A stretch of DNA of 64,000 bases from Dermacoccus nishinomiyaensis (GCF_900447535.1 NZ_UFXX01000001.1:2046001-2110000), one strand, 5' to 3'. Positions 8,480 to 17,842 are shown, numbered from the stretch's first letter. A program made the numbers and translations. The notes: generated by a model from the sequence alone, not told the origin.

Positions 8480-8540
8480 GCCGCGGACGCGCCAGGAGTC
8501 GAAGTGGGCATGGCGCGGGGCGGCGTCGCACTGCCGTCAC

Positions 8541-9540
8541 ATGATGCGCATGAGTGAAGCCGCGCCCAGTCGTGTCGGTCCCGACAGTCTGCGTTCGCGT
8601 CTGCGCCCCATGAGCGGGCGCGACCGCACGAGGGTGGACGCGTCGCGAGCACGCTCGAGCTGCTCTTCGACCTGACGCTCGCCGTCGCCACGGGCGCGTC
8701 GCAGCTCGCGCACTCGCACGGGCACATCGCGGCGGGCGTCGGATCGTTGTGTTTCACGAGCTTCGGCCTCATCTGGGCGTGGATCGACTACTCATGGTTC
8801 GCGAGTGCCTACGACACCGACGACTGGCTGTATCGGCTGCTGACGATGGTGCAGATCATCGGTGTCGTCATCTTCACGCTCGGCATGCTCGTGACGCCCA
8901 TCGAACTCGCCGGGCCCGCCGTCGCCGAACGCGGCACCGGGACGCCATGGCACGCGCATCACATCGTCGAACGGCGCGGCCTGCTGACGATCATCACGAT
9001 CGGTGAGATCGTCACGGGTACCGTCCTGACGCTCCCGGGCATCAAGGACACCGAGGGCCAGGGCATCGACTGGACGGGCGCCGTGCTCGTCGCCATCAGC
9101 GGCCGCCGCGTTCGGGTTCTGGTGGGCGTAATTCATCCCCAACTTCGGTGCGGTGCTGCACCGACGCCGCAGCCGCTCGTTCGGGTTCGGGTACAGCCAC
9201 ACTTCCTCATCTGGCCGGTGCTCGCGGCCGTCGGTGGTGGTCTGCACGTCATGACGCAGGCGTTCGAGAACGTCTCGGGCATGCACGTCGACCCCGTCGT
9301 CGCCGCGGCGGCGCTGGCGGTGCCCGTCGGTGTCTTCGTCGTCGGCCTGTTTCTCGCCTACTACTTCACGACGCAGCTGTGGGCGGGCCTGCACACCGCG
9401 ATCCTGGCGCTCGCCCTCGTCGTGCTCGGCTTCGCGGTGTTCCTCGCCGCGCACGGCGTCTCGCTCGCTGTCGTCCTCGCGATCTGCACGATCGTGCCGT
9501 GAATCATGGTCATCGCGTTCGAACTCTTCTCCGGTGCCCA
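8541..9540 (+). pseudogene. LtrA-family membrane protein, multiply disrupted
   Basis: Pieces of a low-temperature-requirement A (LtrA) membrane protein are spread over all three frames. The N-terminal hallmark STLELLFDLTLAVATGASQL appears from 8648, in a different frame from the ATG at 8541. The reading shifts again near 9101, where the proper frame reads AAAFGFWWA, then a TAA stop at 9129, then FIPNFGAVLHRRRS. Two extra bases near 9201 restore the original frame at FLIWPVLAA. A TGA at 9500 replaces what looks like a Trp codon, after which IMVIAFELFSG continues the last helix. At least three indels and two nonsense codons make this a clear pseudogene. Its exact 3' end is uncertain. Confidence 0.8.
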
Positions 9541-9729
9541 GCACGAGGCGCACGTCCTTGAGAGCCTCGGGGTCGAGGGCACGAGGTCGACCGCCGTCGC
9601 GCCGACGTGTCGTGACGTCTGGGCCCGGTGCTCGGAATGGCTGCGCCGGATCCGTGCCCGCACGCCACGTCGCGTGCCGTCGTCGACGAATCGCCCCACG
9701 CGGGCGGGTCGCGTCACTAGGCTGGCGGG

Positions 9730-10560
9730 ATGGCGAATGTGGAGACGACGATCACGGGCGGCATCGCGCACGTGAAGCTGAACCGTCCGGAGAAGTTGAA
9801 CGGCCTGACGCTGCCGATGCTCGGCGAGCTCGTCGCCGCTGCGCATCACGTGCGCCGCAACAAGGGGGTGCGCGCCGTCGTCATCTCGGGGGAGGGGCGG
9901 TCGTTCTGCGCGGGCCTCGACTTCGGTGAGGTGATGGCGAAGCCAGCGAAGATCGTGCCCGTCTTCCTGCCGCGTCCGTGGCGTGGCACGAACACGTTCC
10001 AGGAGGCCTGCTGGGCGTGGCGGCGCGTGCCGGTGCCCGTCATCGTCGCGGTGCACGGGCACTGCTACGGCGGCGGGCTGCAGATCGCGCTCGCCGGCGA
10101 CTACCGCTACACGACAAGTGATGCACAGTGGGCGGTGCTCGAGGGCAAGTGGGGGCTGATTCCCGACATGTCGGGCGTGCAGTCGCTCAAGGAACTCGTC
10201 GGCATCGACGTCGCGAAGAAGCTGACGATGACCGCCGAGATGCTCTCCGGTGAACGCGCGGTCGAACTGGGCCTCGCGTCGGAGGTGGCTGACGACCCGC
10301 TCGCCGCGGCGATGGATCTGGCGCACGAGCTGACGCAGAAGTCTCCCGACCAGCTGGCCGCCGCCAAGCGTCTGTTCAACCGGTCATGGAACACGTCGGC
10401 ACGCACGACGTTCCGGCGCGAGCGCGCCGAACAGCTCGTCCTGCTCATGGCGCAGAACACGGCGAAGGCGCGCAAGGCGGCGTTCGCGAAGGCCGGCGCC
10501 AAGCAGGCGCAGCTGGCCGAAGCTCGCGCGGCGAAATACAGCCCGCGCGTTCTGCCCTGA
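9730..10560 (+). CDS. Crotonase (enoyl-CoA hydratase/isomerase family)
   Basis: The 276-residue crotonase-fold enzyme acts on acyl-CoA thioesters, probably in fatty-acid or branched-chain oxidation. The oxyanion-hole segments are FCAGLDF at residues 59-65 and HGHCYGGGLQIAL at 109-121. The active-site region EGKWGLIPDMSG at 138-149 keeps a Glu and an Asp, an arrangement more like isomerases than strict hydratases. The C-terminal helix is Ala/Lys-rich. It stands alone on the plus strand, between the LtrA remnant and a bidirectional hairpin. The specific substrate is not deducible. Confidence 0.88.
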   Translation: MANVETTITGGIAHVKLNRPEKLNGLTLPMLGELVAAAHHVRRNKGVRAVVISGEGRSFCAGLDFGEVMAKPAKIVPVFLPRPWRGTNTFQEACWAWRRVPVPVIVAVHGHCYGGGLQIALAGDYRYTTSDAQWAVLEGKWGLIPDMSGVQSLKELVGIDVAKKLTMTAEMLSGERAVELGLASEVADDPLAAAMDLAHELTQKSPDQLAAAKRLFNRSWNTSARTTFRRERAEQLVLLMAQNTAKARKAAFAKAGAKQAQLAEARAAKYSPRVLP

Positions 10561-10707
10561 GCCGCGTCCTGCCTTGAGTGGCGTGATGTCTGACCGACCT
10601 GTGAGCGCCCTCGTCCCCGCTGGGGTCGGGTCTTCCTCGACGATCGGCCACCGAGTCGCTGCGTGAGTATTCCCATCGTCGTCAGCGCCGGGCTCTGACG
10701 CGCCAGA

Positions 10708-10734
10708 CCCCGATCCTGCTCGTGCAGGTCGGGG
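10708..10734. terminator. Bidirectional hairpin between convergent genes
   Basis: CCCCGA and CCTGC pair with GCAGG and TCGGGG around a TCGT loop, with one bulged base. It sits between the convergent crotonase and DoxX genes and is followed by a T/C-rich run, so it can serve both. Confidence 0.6.
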
Positions 10735-10782
10735 GCCTCGTCTCTTCGGTACGGCGGGTGGGGCCGCCGGCTCGGAGCAGAC

Positions 10783-11352
10783 TCAGGCCGGCGCCGTCGC
10801 GCGCGTGTCGTCAGCCGTACCGTCGGTGGCTGCGCCGGCGACGTGAGCGCCGCGCGCGGCGGTGTCCTCGTGCGTGAGGGCGTTGGGAGTGCGGCTCTCG
10901 TCGCTGGTGGCTCCGCGGCTGCGCAGGCGGTTGAGCAGGCCGTCGACGCTCCAGCGGCCGGGGCCGACGATCGCGAAGACGAAGGCGGCGAGGCCGAGGG
11001 CGGCGACGAGTTCCCAACCGCTCTCGTCGACGAAGACGCCGTGGCTGCGGTGCACGAACCACCAGGCACCGGCGAGGTCGAGGGCGACGAGGAGGCCGGC
11101 GAGCGGCGTCAGCACGCCGAGCACGAGCATGCCGCCGCCGATGAGTTCGGTGAGGGCCGCGAACCATGCGGAGGCGTGCGGCGCCGGGACGCTCATCTTC
11201 TCGAACATCGCGGTGGTGGCGTCGATGTCGTTCGTGTGCAGCTTCTGCCATCCGTGGGCGATGAGGACGGCTCCGAGCAGGGCGCGGGCCAGCAGGAGCC
11301 CGGCGTCACGGATCGGGGCGGGCGGGGTGAACAGGTTGCCGGTGGTGCGCAT
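10783..11352 (-). CDS. DoxX-family membrane protein
   Basis: Four hydrophobic segments fill residues 15-140, including LLLARALLGAVLIAHGWQKL, the first-helix motif of DoxX proteins, and the second-helix stretch ELIGGGMLVLGVLTPLAGLL. A polar Ala/Thr-rich tail of about 45 residues follows and is likely cytosolic. DoxX proteins are small membrane proteins that in mycobacteria join oxidoreductase complexes for thiol and redox stress. The gene is divergent from a MarR regulator with two similar palindromes between them, so it is probably that regulator's target. Confidence 0.85.
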   Translation of the reverse strand: MRTTGNLFTPPAPIRDAGLLLARALLGAVLIAHGWQKLHTNDIDATTAMFEKMSVPAPHASAWFAALTELIGGGMLVLGVLTPLAGLLVALDLAGAWWFVHRSHGVFVDESGWELVAALGLAAFVFAIVGPGRWSVDGLLNRLRSRGATSDESRTPNALTHEDTAARGAHVAGAATDGTADDTRATAPA

Positions 11353-11366
11353 CGGTCCTCACAAGG

Positions 11367-11419
11367 TTGGTGATGTGTCACCTAAAGCTTGGCATGCTCG
11401 GTAGGTGACGTGTCAACCA
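11367..11419. promoter_or_regulatory. Paired operator sites between doxX and marR
   Basis: Two near-identical imperfect palindromes face each other: GGTGATGTGTCACC at 11369-11382 and GGTGACGTGTCAACC at 11404-11418. Centres are about 35 bp apart in the 85-bp divergent intergenic region. MarR proteins usually bind such sites over their own promoter and that of the neighbouring gene, so this is the likely autoregulatory operator pair. Confidence 0.6.
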
Positions 11420-11437
11420 GGCGCTAGGGTGAGTGGT

Positions 11438-11881
11438 ATGAATCACGACGGTCGATGGCTGCGCTCCGACGAGGAAGCGTTGTGGCGCGCCTGGCTGGGT
11501 GTTCATGCTCGTCAGCACGTAGTCATCGCGCGCGACCTCAAGGCCAGTGGCCTCTCCGAGCCTGACTTCGAGGTACTCGTTCATCTCACCGACGCACCCG
11601 ACGGGCAACGTCGCCTCTCCGAACTCGCCGCGGGGTTGCAGTGGGAACGAAGCCGCGTCTCTCACCAGGTGACGCGCATGGCCAAGCGTGGTCTCGTCGA
11701 GCGCCATGACGTGGCCGAGGACGCGCGTGGCGCGCGCGTCGTCATCACGCGTGAGGGGCGCGCAGCCATCGAGAAGGCCGCGCCCCCTCATGTGGCGAGA
11801 GTGCGCGAGGTATTCGTCGACCGTCTCGACGCGGCTGATCGCGTCGACCTCGCGCGGATCCTGCGCAAACTCGTTCCCTGA
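11438..11881 (+). CDS. MarR-family transcriptional regulator
   Basis: The 147-residue winged-helix regulator has the MarR layout: helix FEVLVHLTDAPDGQRRLSEL, recognition helix QWERSRVSHQVTRMAKRGLV, and wing EDARGARVVITREGR. I chose the ATG at 11438 because the upstream extension runs back over the second palindrome. It probably represses itself and the divergent doxX gene. No Cys residue is seen in the DNA-binding part, so ligand sensing rather than thiol oxidation seems more likely. Confidence 0.88.
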   Translation: MNHDGRWLRSDEEALWRAWLGVHARQHVVIARDLKASGLSEPDFEVLVHLTDAPDGQRRLSELAAGLQWERSRVSHQVTRMAKRGLVERHDVAEDARGARVVITREGRAAIEKAAPPHVARVREVFVDRLDAADRVDLARILRKLVP

Positions 11882-11919
11882 CGACGCGTCGCCTATCCCC
11901 ATGCGCCCACATGCACCTG

Positions 11920-11949
11920 CGTGCAAGTGCACCCGGGTGCACGTGCACG
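11920..11949. terminator. TGCAC-rich hairpin between convergent marR and fhs
   Basis: Two 15-base arms beginning CGTGCA and ending TGCACG pair with one mismatch. The core GTGCACCCGGGTGCAC at 11927-11942 is a perfect palindrome. It lies between the ends of convergent genes, so a bidirectional terminator is the simplest reading, although the lack of a free loop also fits a protein-binding site. The following 80 bases are almost pure G/C. Confidence 0.45.
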
Positions 11950-12040
11950 CGAGAGGGGCGGGCGGCGCCGCGCCGCGACGCGACGCGGAACGGCGGGGGC
12001 GGCCGCGGGCCGGCCGGGCGCAGGCCTGGAATCGTCTGGT

Positions 12041-12082
12041 CAGATCAGGCGGTTCAGATCAGGCGATTCAGAACAGGCCGGT
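12041..12082. repeat. Three 14-bp tandem repeats across the fhs stop
   Basis: The unit CAGATCAGGCGGTT is repeated three times with small changes (12041, 12055 and 12069). The last unit includes the fhs stop codon and final codons. It looks like slippage duplication of the gene end. Confidence 0.7.
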
Positions 12083-13741
12083 GATGTGGCCTTCGGAGTC
12101 GACGTCGATGGCCAGCGCGGCGGGCTTCTTGGGCAGGCCGGGCATCGTCATGAGGGATCCGCAGACGAACACGACGAAGCCGGCGCCGGCGGCGAGGCGA
12201 ACTTCGCGCACCTCGAGCACGTGGCCGGACGGGGCGCCGCGCATCGCGTCGTCGGTCGTGAACGACTTCTGCGTCTTGGCGATGCAGACGGGCAGGTGGC
12301 CGTAGCCCTCGGCCTCGAACTGCGAGATCTGCTTCGCCGCGGCCGGCGGAATGGCGATCGAGCCGGCACCGTAGATCGTCGTCGCGATCTTCTCGACCTT
12401 CTCGACGAGCGTCAGACCGTCGTCGTAGGTGAAGTGGAGATCGGGCGTGCCGCCCTCGGTCGCCTCGACGATGGCGCGCGCGAGGCCCGCCGCGCCGGCG
12501 CCGCCATCGGAGAAGTGGGTGCACACCTCGACGCGCGCGCCGAGCTTCTCGATGCCTTCGACGAACGCGGCGATCTCGGCGTCGGTGTCGCTGGGGAAGC
12601 GGTTGAGGCCGACGACGACGGGCAGGCCCCACACCTCGCGCAGGTTGTGCAGGTGCCGTTCGATGTTGCTCATGCCGGAGCGCATCGCGTCGACGTTCTC
12701 GCTCGTCAGGTCGGTGACGGCGACGCCGCCGTGGTACTTCATCGAGCGGATCGTCGCGACGAGGACGGCGGCGTCGGGGCGCAGGCCGGTGAAGCGGCAC
12801 TTGAGGTCGATGAACTTCTCGGCGCCGAGGTCGGCGCCGAAGCCGGCCTCCGTCACGACCCAATCGGCATGCGCGAGAGCAGTGTTCGTCGCCGTCACCG
12901 AGTTGCAGCCGTGCGCGATGTTCGCGAACGGGCCGCCGTGGACGAATGCCGGGTTGCCCTCGAGCGTCTGCACGAGGTTGGGCGCGAGCGCGTCGGCGAG
13001 CAGTGCCGTCATCGCGCCGTGGGCGCCGAGGTCGGCGGCCGTCACGGGCTCCGTGTCGTAGGTGTGGCCGACGACGATGCGGCCGAGGCGCTCCTTGAGG
13101 TCGTCGATCGACGTGGCGAGGCAGAAGATCGCCATGACCTCGGAGGCGACGACGATGTCGAAGCCCGACTCGCGTGGCACGCCGTTCGTCGGGCCGCCGA
13201 GGCCGATGACGATGTCGCGCAGTGCGCGGTCGTTCATGTCGAGCACGCGCTTGAACGTGATGCGGCGCGGGTCGATGCCCAGTTCGTTGCCCTGCTGCAG
13301 GTGGTTGTCGATCAGCGCCGCGAGCAGGTTGTGCGCCTCGGCGATGGAGGCGAAGTCGCCGGTGAAGTGCAGGTTGATGTCCGTCATCGGGTTGAGCTGG
13401 CTCTTGCCGCCCCCGGCGGCGCCGCCCTTCATGCCGAACACAGGGCCCATCGACGGTTCGCGCAGCGCAGCCGCGGCCGTCTCACCGATGTGGGCGAGGC
13501 CGTCGACGAGGCCGACGGTCGTCGTCGTCTTGCCCTCACCTGCGGGCGTCGGGCTCGTCGCGGTGACGAGGATGAGCTTGCTGCCCTCGCGACGCTGCAT
13601 GCCCTGCACGTATGGCAGCGAGACCTTCGCCTTGTGCGGGCCGTACCGGAAGATCTCGTTCGCGGGGATGCCGATCTTCGCGGCGATCTCCTCGATCGGC
13701 AGCATCGGTGTGGCAGCGGCGATTTCGACGTCGGTCGGCAT
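12068..13741 (-). CDS. fhs: Formate--tetrahydrofolate ligase
   Basis: Formyltetrahydrofolate synthetase joins formate to tetrahydrofolate using ATP, feeding one-carbon units to purine and other syntheses. The 557-residue protein has the full family length. The ATP-binding loop TPAGEGKTT spans residues 65-73, followed by the signature [19 protein letters not shown] at 94-112, and FAFVHGG-type sequence is seen as [19 protein letters not shown]. No insertion or truncation is visible. It is a single gene, convergent with marR. The stop codon lies within a short tandem repeat. Confidence 0.97.
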   Translation of the reverse strand: MPTDVEIAAATPMLPIEEIAAKIGIPANEIFRYGPHKAKVSLPYVQGMQRREGSKLILVTATSPTPAGEGKTTTTVGLVDGLAHIGETAAAALREPSMGPVFGMKGGAAGGGKSQLNPMTDINLHFTGDFASIAEAHNLLAALIDNHLQQGNELGIDPRRITFKRVLDMNDRALRDIVIGLGGPTNGVPRESGFDIVVASEVMAIFCLATSIDDLKERLGRIVVGHTYDTEPVTAADLGAHGAMTALLADALAPNLVQTLEGNPAFVHGGPFANIAHGCNSVTATNTALAHADWVVTEAGFGADLGAEKFIDLKCRFTGLRPDAAVLVATIRSMKYHGGVAVTDLTSENVDAMRSGMSNIERHLHNLREVWGLPVVVGLNRFPSDTDAEIAAFVEGIEKLGARVEVCTHFSDGGAGAAGLARAIVEATEGGTPDLHFTYDDGLTLVEKVEKIATTIYGAGSIAIPPAAAKQISQFEAEGYGHLPVCIAKTQKSFTTDDAMRGAPSGHVLEVREVRLAAGAGFVVFVCGSLMTMPGLPKKPAALAIDVDSEGHITGLF

Positions 13742-13924
13742 GTCTTCCTCGGGTCTGGTGAAGCGCAGGTCGGACGCCCGAGCGCGAGCGTCCGTCTCGA
13801 CGGTAGAGCGTTACTGACGAGTTGGGGCGCGATTGACGCAAGGTGTCGTTCGGATGCGAACGGGTGGGCCGGGTTGGAGTGTGCTGCTGCGTTCCGAGGG
13901 TGCGCAGGACACGATCTCCGGGTT

Positions 13925-14569
13925 TCAGATGCGCCCCGTCGCGAGTGCCGCGTACATGAGGGCCGCGACGGTCTCGCCGTCGCTGATGGTGCTGTCACGG
14001 ACGAAGCTCATCGCCTCGTCCCATGGTACGAAGCGGGCGGCGTCGATGCCCTCGGCAGCTTGCTCGGCTTCCACGTCGACGGTGGCGCTCGCGATGTCGG
14101 CTGCGTCGGCCACGGTGCCGTCACCCAGGGCGCCGACGCTGCCGGGCGGCTCGACGTCCACGCGGCCGCCGATCGTCAGACCCGTTGCGAGATAGACGAA
14201 CTCGGGTGCATCGCACACGCCGTTGAGCGCGTTCATCCGCCCGATCTCGTGCCACTCGGATGCCACGAAACCGGTCTCCTCGAGCAGCTCGCGGCGTGCT
14301 GCGTCGAGCGGGTCGTCGCCGTCGCACCCGCCTGCCGGGACCTCCAGCGACATGCCGCGCGTCGCGTAGCGATACAGCGAGACCATGAGCACGGCCCCGT
14401 CGTCATCCATCGCGACGACGAACACCGACGGATGCTGCATCGTCACGACGCCGTAGATGCCCTCGCCGCCGTCGGGTCGTAGGACGGCGTCCTCGCGCAC
14501 GGCGATCCACGGGTTCGAGTAGACCTCGCGGGAGCCCGTCGTCGTCCACCCGCCGTGCGCGTCACTCAT
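13925..14569 (-). CDS. NUDIX hydrolase (ADP-ribose pyrophosphatase-like)
   Basis: A 214-residue NUDIX enzyme, probably hydrolysing ADP-ribose or a related nucleoside diphosphate sugar. The box reads VPAGGCDGDDPLDAARREL followed by LEETGF. The REXXEE core is intact, but the loop before it is one residue shorter than usual and the outer Glu of the box is Asp. The N-terminus (SREVYSNPWIAVREDAV) is typical of the ADP-ribose group. Its start overlaps the end of the GtrA gene by the four bases ATGA, so the two are co-transcribed, although no functional link is obvious. Confidence 0.85.
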   Translation of the reverse strand: MSDAHGGWTTTGSREVYSNPWIAVREDAVLRPDGGEGIYGVVTMQHPSVFVVAMDDDGAVLMVSLYRYATRGMSLEVPAGGCDGDDPLDAARRELLEETGFVASEWHEIGRMNALNGVCDAPEFVYLATGLTIGGRVDVEPPGSVGALGDGTVADAADIASATVDVEAEQAAEGIDAARFVPWDEAMSFVRDSTISDGETVAALMYAALATGRI

Positions 14570-15099
14570 GCGGCCGGCGGTGCGTCAGTAGCTTCGACCG
14601 CGACGTCCTCCGCAGGCTTGCCCGCGACGAACACGAGCGTCTTGTAGCCCCAGAACCGGAACAGTGTCGCGAGCACGAGCCCGACGCCGTTGGCAGAGAT
14701 GTTGTCCGCGAGCTTGCTCGTCAGGCCGAGGACGTAGTGGCTGAATCCGAGGCAGCCCATGGCGATGAGTCCGCCGACGGCGCTGACGGCGAGGAAGATG
14801 AGCACCTCGTGGTGCACCTGCTCGCGCCGCGTGTCCTTGAACGTCCAGTAGCGGTTGCCGAGCCACGCGACGAGGACGCCGAGCGCCGTCGAGACGAGCT
14901 TCGCCGTGACGGCCTGGTCGTACATGATGCCGTGCCCATCGGGGCCGGCATAGCGAAGCACGTTGAACCCGCCTGCGTCCGCGACGAAGGCGAGCCCGCC
15001 GACGACGACGAAGCTGATGAGCTGCTGACGAGCGGCCAGCAGCCGCTCCATCATGCGGCGGCTCTTCGTCGATCCGGGCGGTGCGTCGGGAATGGTCAC
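14566..15099 (-). CDS. GtrA-family membrane protein
   Basis: The 177-residue protein has four transmembrane helices: roughly residues 27-47, 64-84, 98-118 and 136-158. The motif LISFVVVGGLAFVADAGGFN near the first helix and WLGNRYWTF after the second are GtrA hallmarks. GtrA proteins are proposed flippases for undecaprenyl-phosphate-linked sugars in cell-wall or O-antigen decoration. No dedicated glycosyltransferase is adjacent. The gene overlaps the downstream NUDIX gene by four bases. Confidence 0.88.
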   Translation of the reverse strand: MTIPDAPPGSTKSRRMMERLLAARQQLISFVVVGGLAFVADAGGFNVLRYAGPDGHGIMYDQAVTAKLVSTALGVLVAWLGNRYWTFKDTRREQVHHEVLIFLAVSAVGGLIAMGCLGFSHYVLGLTSKLADNISANGVGLVLATLFRFWGYKTLVFVAGKPAEDVAVEATDAPPAA

Positions 15100-15249
15100 T
15101 GAGGCTGCTTTCGGCTGACGTCGGGGTCGCTCGATTCTAGGGTGGTGATGACGGGGGCCGCGCTGTCCGTCGGGGCGCCTGGGTCGTGCGCGGCACCTGC
15201 GACGATCGCGCCGCGGTCGGCCTCGCGTGCTTCTCGTCGCACCTTCTGA

Positions 15250-16596
15250 TCAGCCGCGCGCCGCCAACCGCGCCGGCAGCGTCGCGTATCCCCGCAGGAT
15301 GCGCGTGGGCCGACGGGTGGCGCCCGGCAGCAGTTCGACGTCGAAGCGGTCGAAGAACGCGCGCAGCGCGACCTCGCTCTCCATCCGCGACAGGGCCGCG
15401 CCGAGGCAGAAGTGGCGCCCGGCCGAGAACGCCAGGTGCTCGCGCGCGTTCTCGCGGTGCACGTCGAACGCGTCGGGGTCGTCGAAGATCTTCGGGTCGC
15501 GATTGGCTGCCGCCAGGACGGTGACGACGAGCGTCCCGGCGGCGACGTCGACGTCTGCGACGCGCGTGTCGCACGTCGCCGTGCGCGCCGTCAGCAGCAC
15601 GGGCGGGTCGAAACGCAGCGTCTCCTCGACGGCGTTGAGCCAGGACGCCTCGCCGCTGCGCAGCGCCGCGAGCTGCTCGGGGTGGCCGACGATGAGCCGG
15701 ATGGCGTTGCCGAGCAGGTTGACGGTCGTCTCGAAACCGGCGGCGAGGACGAGCCCGGCCACCGACTTGAGCTCCCGGTCGCTGAGGCCGACGCCGTCGT
15801 CCTGCGCCTGGATGAGCGCGCTGAACAGGCCGTCACCCGGCTGCGCTCGCTTGGCGGCGAGGTGGGTCTCGAGCCACGCGTCGAACTCGTCGAGCGCGCT
15901 CTCGGTGCGGCGGAACGTCGCCCAGTCGAGCCCCAGGTCGAGGCTCGAAGCGGCGTGCCCGCCGAGACGCAGCACAGTCTCGTACTCGCTCTCGGGCACC
16001 CCCAGGATCTCGGCGATGACGGTGACGGGCAGGTGCTCGCAGTAGCGCGCGACGAGGCCGACGTCATGCCCGGCGCGCGCGTCGGCCTCGAGGTCGTCGA
16101 GCAGCTCGGTGGCGACCTGCTCGGTGCGTTCGCGCAGGGCCTCGACGGCGCGCGCGGTGAACACGCGGGTGACGAGCTTGCGGTTGCGCGTGTGCGTGGG
16201 GCCGTCCGTGGCCAGCAGGGACGGCGGCTCGAGCGGCCCGATCGTCGTGCTCGCCGCCCACGTCAGCGCGCCGCGGACCGCGCGCGAGGTGTCGCCGGGG
16301 AAGCCGGTGCGGAAGTCGTTGCTCGTCAGCACCTCGTTGACGGCGTCGTGCTCGCCTGTCAGCGTCGAGAGCTTGCCGGTCACGATGGCTCCGCCATTGC
16401 GGATGCGCGCGAGGATCGGCTCGAGCTCCTCCGGCAGCAGGCCCATCGTCTCGGTGCTCAGCACCCCCTGCGGGTCGCCCTGCGACGCGACACGCACCAG
16501 CGCCCTGCGCGGGATGGCGTGCTGCAGGCTCCAGCGCACGCCGGGTTTGGCGTGCTCGACCAGGCGGCGGGGGATCCGAGTGGTGAGGGTGGACAT
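15250..16596 (-). CDS. Cytochrome P450
   Basis: A 448-residue soluble P450 monooxygenase. The I-helix oxygen-binding motif is AGFETT (residues 286-291), the K-helix ExxR is EETLR (324-328), and the haem loop is FSAGRHFCLGAALSRME with the axial Cys397. The N-terminal region from 1 to about 70 is Arg-rich rather than hydrophobic, as expected for a soluble bacterial P450. No ferredoxin or ferredoxin reductase gene is adjacent, so electrons must come from partners encoded elsewhere. The substrate is unknown. The 200 bp upstream separate it from a divergent decayed hydrolase gene; I see no clear operator there. Confidence 0.93.
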   Translation of the reverse strand: MSTLTTRIPRRLVEHAKPGVRWSLQHAIPRRALVRVASQGDPQGVLSTETMGLLPEELEPILARIRNGGAIVTGKLSTLTGEHDAVNEVLTSNDFRTGFPGDTSRAVRGALTWAASTTIGPLEPPSLLATDGPTHTRNRKLVTRVFTARAVEALRERTEQVATELLDDLEADARAGHDVGLVARYCEHLPVTVIAEILGVPESEYETVLRLGGHAASSLDLGLDWATFRRTESALDEFDAWLETHLAAKRAQPGDGLFSALIQAQDDGVGLSDRELKSVAGLVLAAGFETTVNLLGNAIRLIVGHPEQLAALRSGEASWLNAVEETLRFDPPVLLTARTATCDTRVADVDVAAGTLVVTVLAAANRDPKIFDDPDAFDVHRENAREHLAFSAGRHFCLGAALSRMESEVALRAFFDRFDVELLPGATRRPTRILRGYATLPARLAARG

Positions 16597-16799
16597 GGGG
16601 CCTCCAACGGCTGTGAACGTGTCTCACGTCACACTACAGATGTAGGGCGGTGACGGGAACACCTCGCGGCTGACGTCGCCCGCTCCGGCTCTGGCACGGC
16701 GCATTCGACGCGGCTGTGCCCGATCGTCGCACGGGTGTTCGTTCGATGTTCACGTCGCGGCGTAGCGGGGCGTGGGGGCCTCTGGAGTACGGTCACGGC

Positions 16800-17160
16800 A
16801 TGGCTGACGTCCTGATACGCACCGTTGATCTGGCTCAGGCTTCGAGGCAGCAGGGTGGCTCTGAGCGCCTCTCCGCCTACCTTGCGCGCCCTGCCGGGGA
16901 CGGGCCGTGGCCCGGCGTCGTCATGGTGCTGGAGATCTTCGGCGCGAACGACGACATGCGTGCGCACGCGGAACGCATCGCGTCGTGGGGTTACGTCGTC
17001 ATCGTGCCCGATTTGTATTCCGACGCTCGCGCCGCTGTGGCACGTGGCCGGCTTCGGCGGCAGCCGCGACGATGCCGAGCACGCCTGGCAGCGCATCCAC
17101 GACTATTTCGACGCCCATCTGCATGTCACGGCAGCAGCGTCGGCACCTACCGTCAGCTGA
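16800..17160 (+). pseudogene. Dienelactone hydrolase-family remnant with internal deletion
   Basis: The first 75 codons read as the start of a dienelactone hydrolase, including LARPAGDGPWPGVVMVLEIF and ASWGYVVIVPDLYSDA. Immediately afterwards the frame changes near 17030 and the next readable piece, HVAGFGGSRDDAEHAWQRIH and DYFDAHL, is the extreme C-terminal helix of the same family. The middle of the domain, which would carry the nucleophile, the acid and the catalytic His, is gone. Members are normally about 230-250 residues; fewer than 120 remain. An internal deletion with frameshift explains this best. Confidence 0.75.
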
Positions 17161-17201
17161 CTCAGCGGGCATGAGCATCCCTTCGACGGGCAGGTGAGAG
17201 C

Positions 17202-17690
17202 GTGACCGTCCAACCGTCAGGTCGCCGCTCGTCAGCGTCGTGCTGGTTCGTCCTCGCCGCACTCGCGGGCGTCATCCATGCCGCGGTGACGCTCTACTGG
17301 GCGCTGGGCGGGCGGGGGTTGTTGTGGACGATGGGTGACAGCTTCGTGGCTCAGTTCGCCGACATCATGTGGGTCTTGTACCCGGTGGCGTTGGTCAAGG
17401 GCGTGAGTGCGGTCGCTCCGCTCTGGCTGGCGAGGCGGGGCTGGCCGCTGCGTCGTCTGACGCGCCCCGTCTGCTGGGTAGGGAGCGTCGTGCTCGTGGC
17501 GTGGGGTGGCGCGAACACGGTGCTCGGCAACGCCGTGTTGCTCGGCGCCGTTCGCCCTGACGGAGGCTTCGACCGTTCCGCGATGATCGGGCACGCCTGG
17601 ATCTGGGATCCGCTGTTCCTGGTGTGGGGCGCAAGCCTCGCCGCGGGTCTGTGGTCGACGCGCCACAGCGAGGGCCAGCCGGCGGAGTGA
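17202..17690 (+). CDS. DUF3995 membrane protein
   Basis: A small integral membrane protein of 162 residues with four hydrophobic segments at about 13-33, 50-70, 90-112 and 128-148. The stretches AALAGVIHAAVTLYWALGG and IGHAWIWDPLFLVWG are characteristic of the DUF3995 family, whose function is unknown. It uses GTG as start. It lies alone between the hydrolase remnant and nadE. Confidence 0.8.
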   Translation: MTVQPSGRRSSASCWFVLAALAGVIHAAVTLYWALGGRGLLWTMGDSFVAQFADIMWVLYPVALVKGVSAVAPLWLARRGWPLRRLTRPVCWVGSVVLVAWGGANTVLGNAVLLGAVRPDGGFDRSAMIGHAWIWDPLFLVWGASLAAGLWSTRHSEGQPAE

Positions 17691-17842
17691 AGCGGGCGCA
17701 TCTGCTCGCGAGGTTCGCCACGCACCCGGCCTCCCCTGAACAGGCGACGACGACGGCGCCGTCGCTGCGTGCTTCCGAGATCACCACGAGTCCGGCCTGC
17801 CTGACGCTCGCGGTTGGCACCCCCGGCTGACACACTGACGGC

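Noticed and set aside
11921-14482. Long plus-strand open frame across fhs and the NUDIX gene
   Set aside because: It spans two well-recognised minus-strand genes and has shadow composition.
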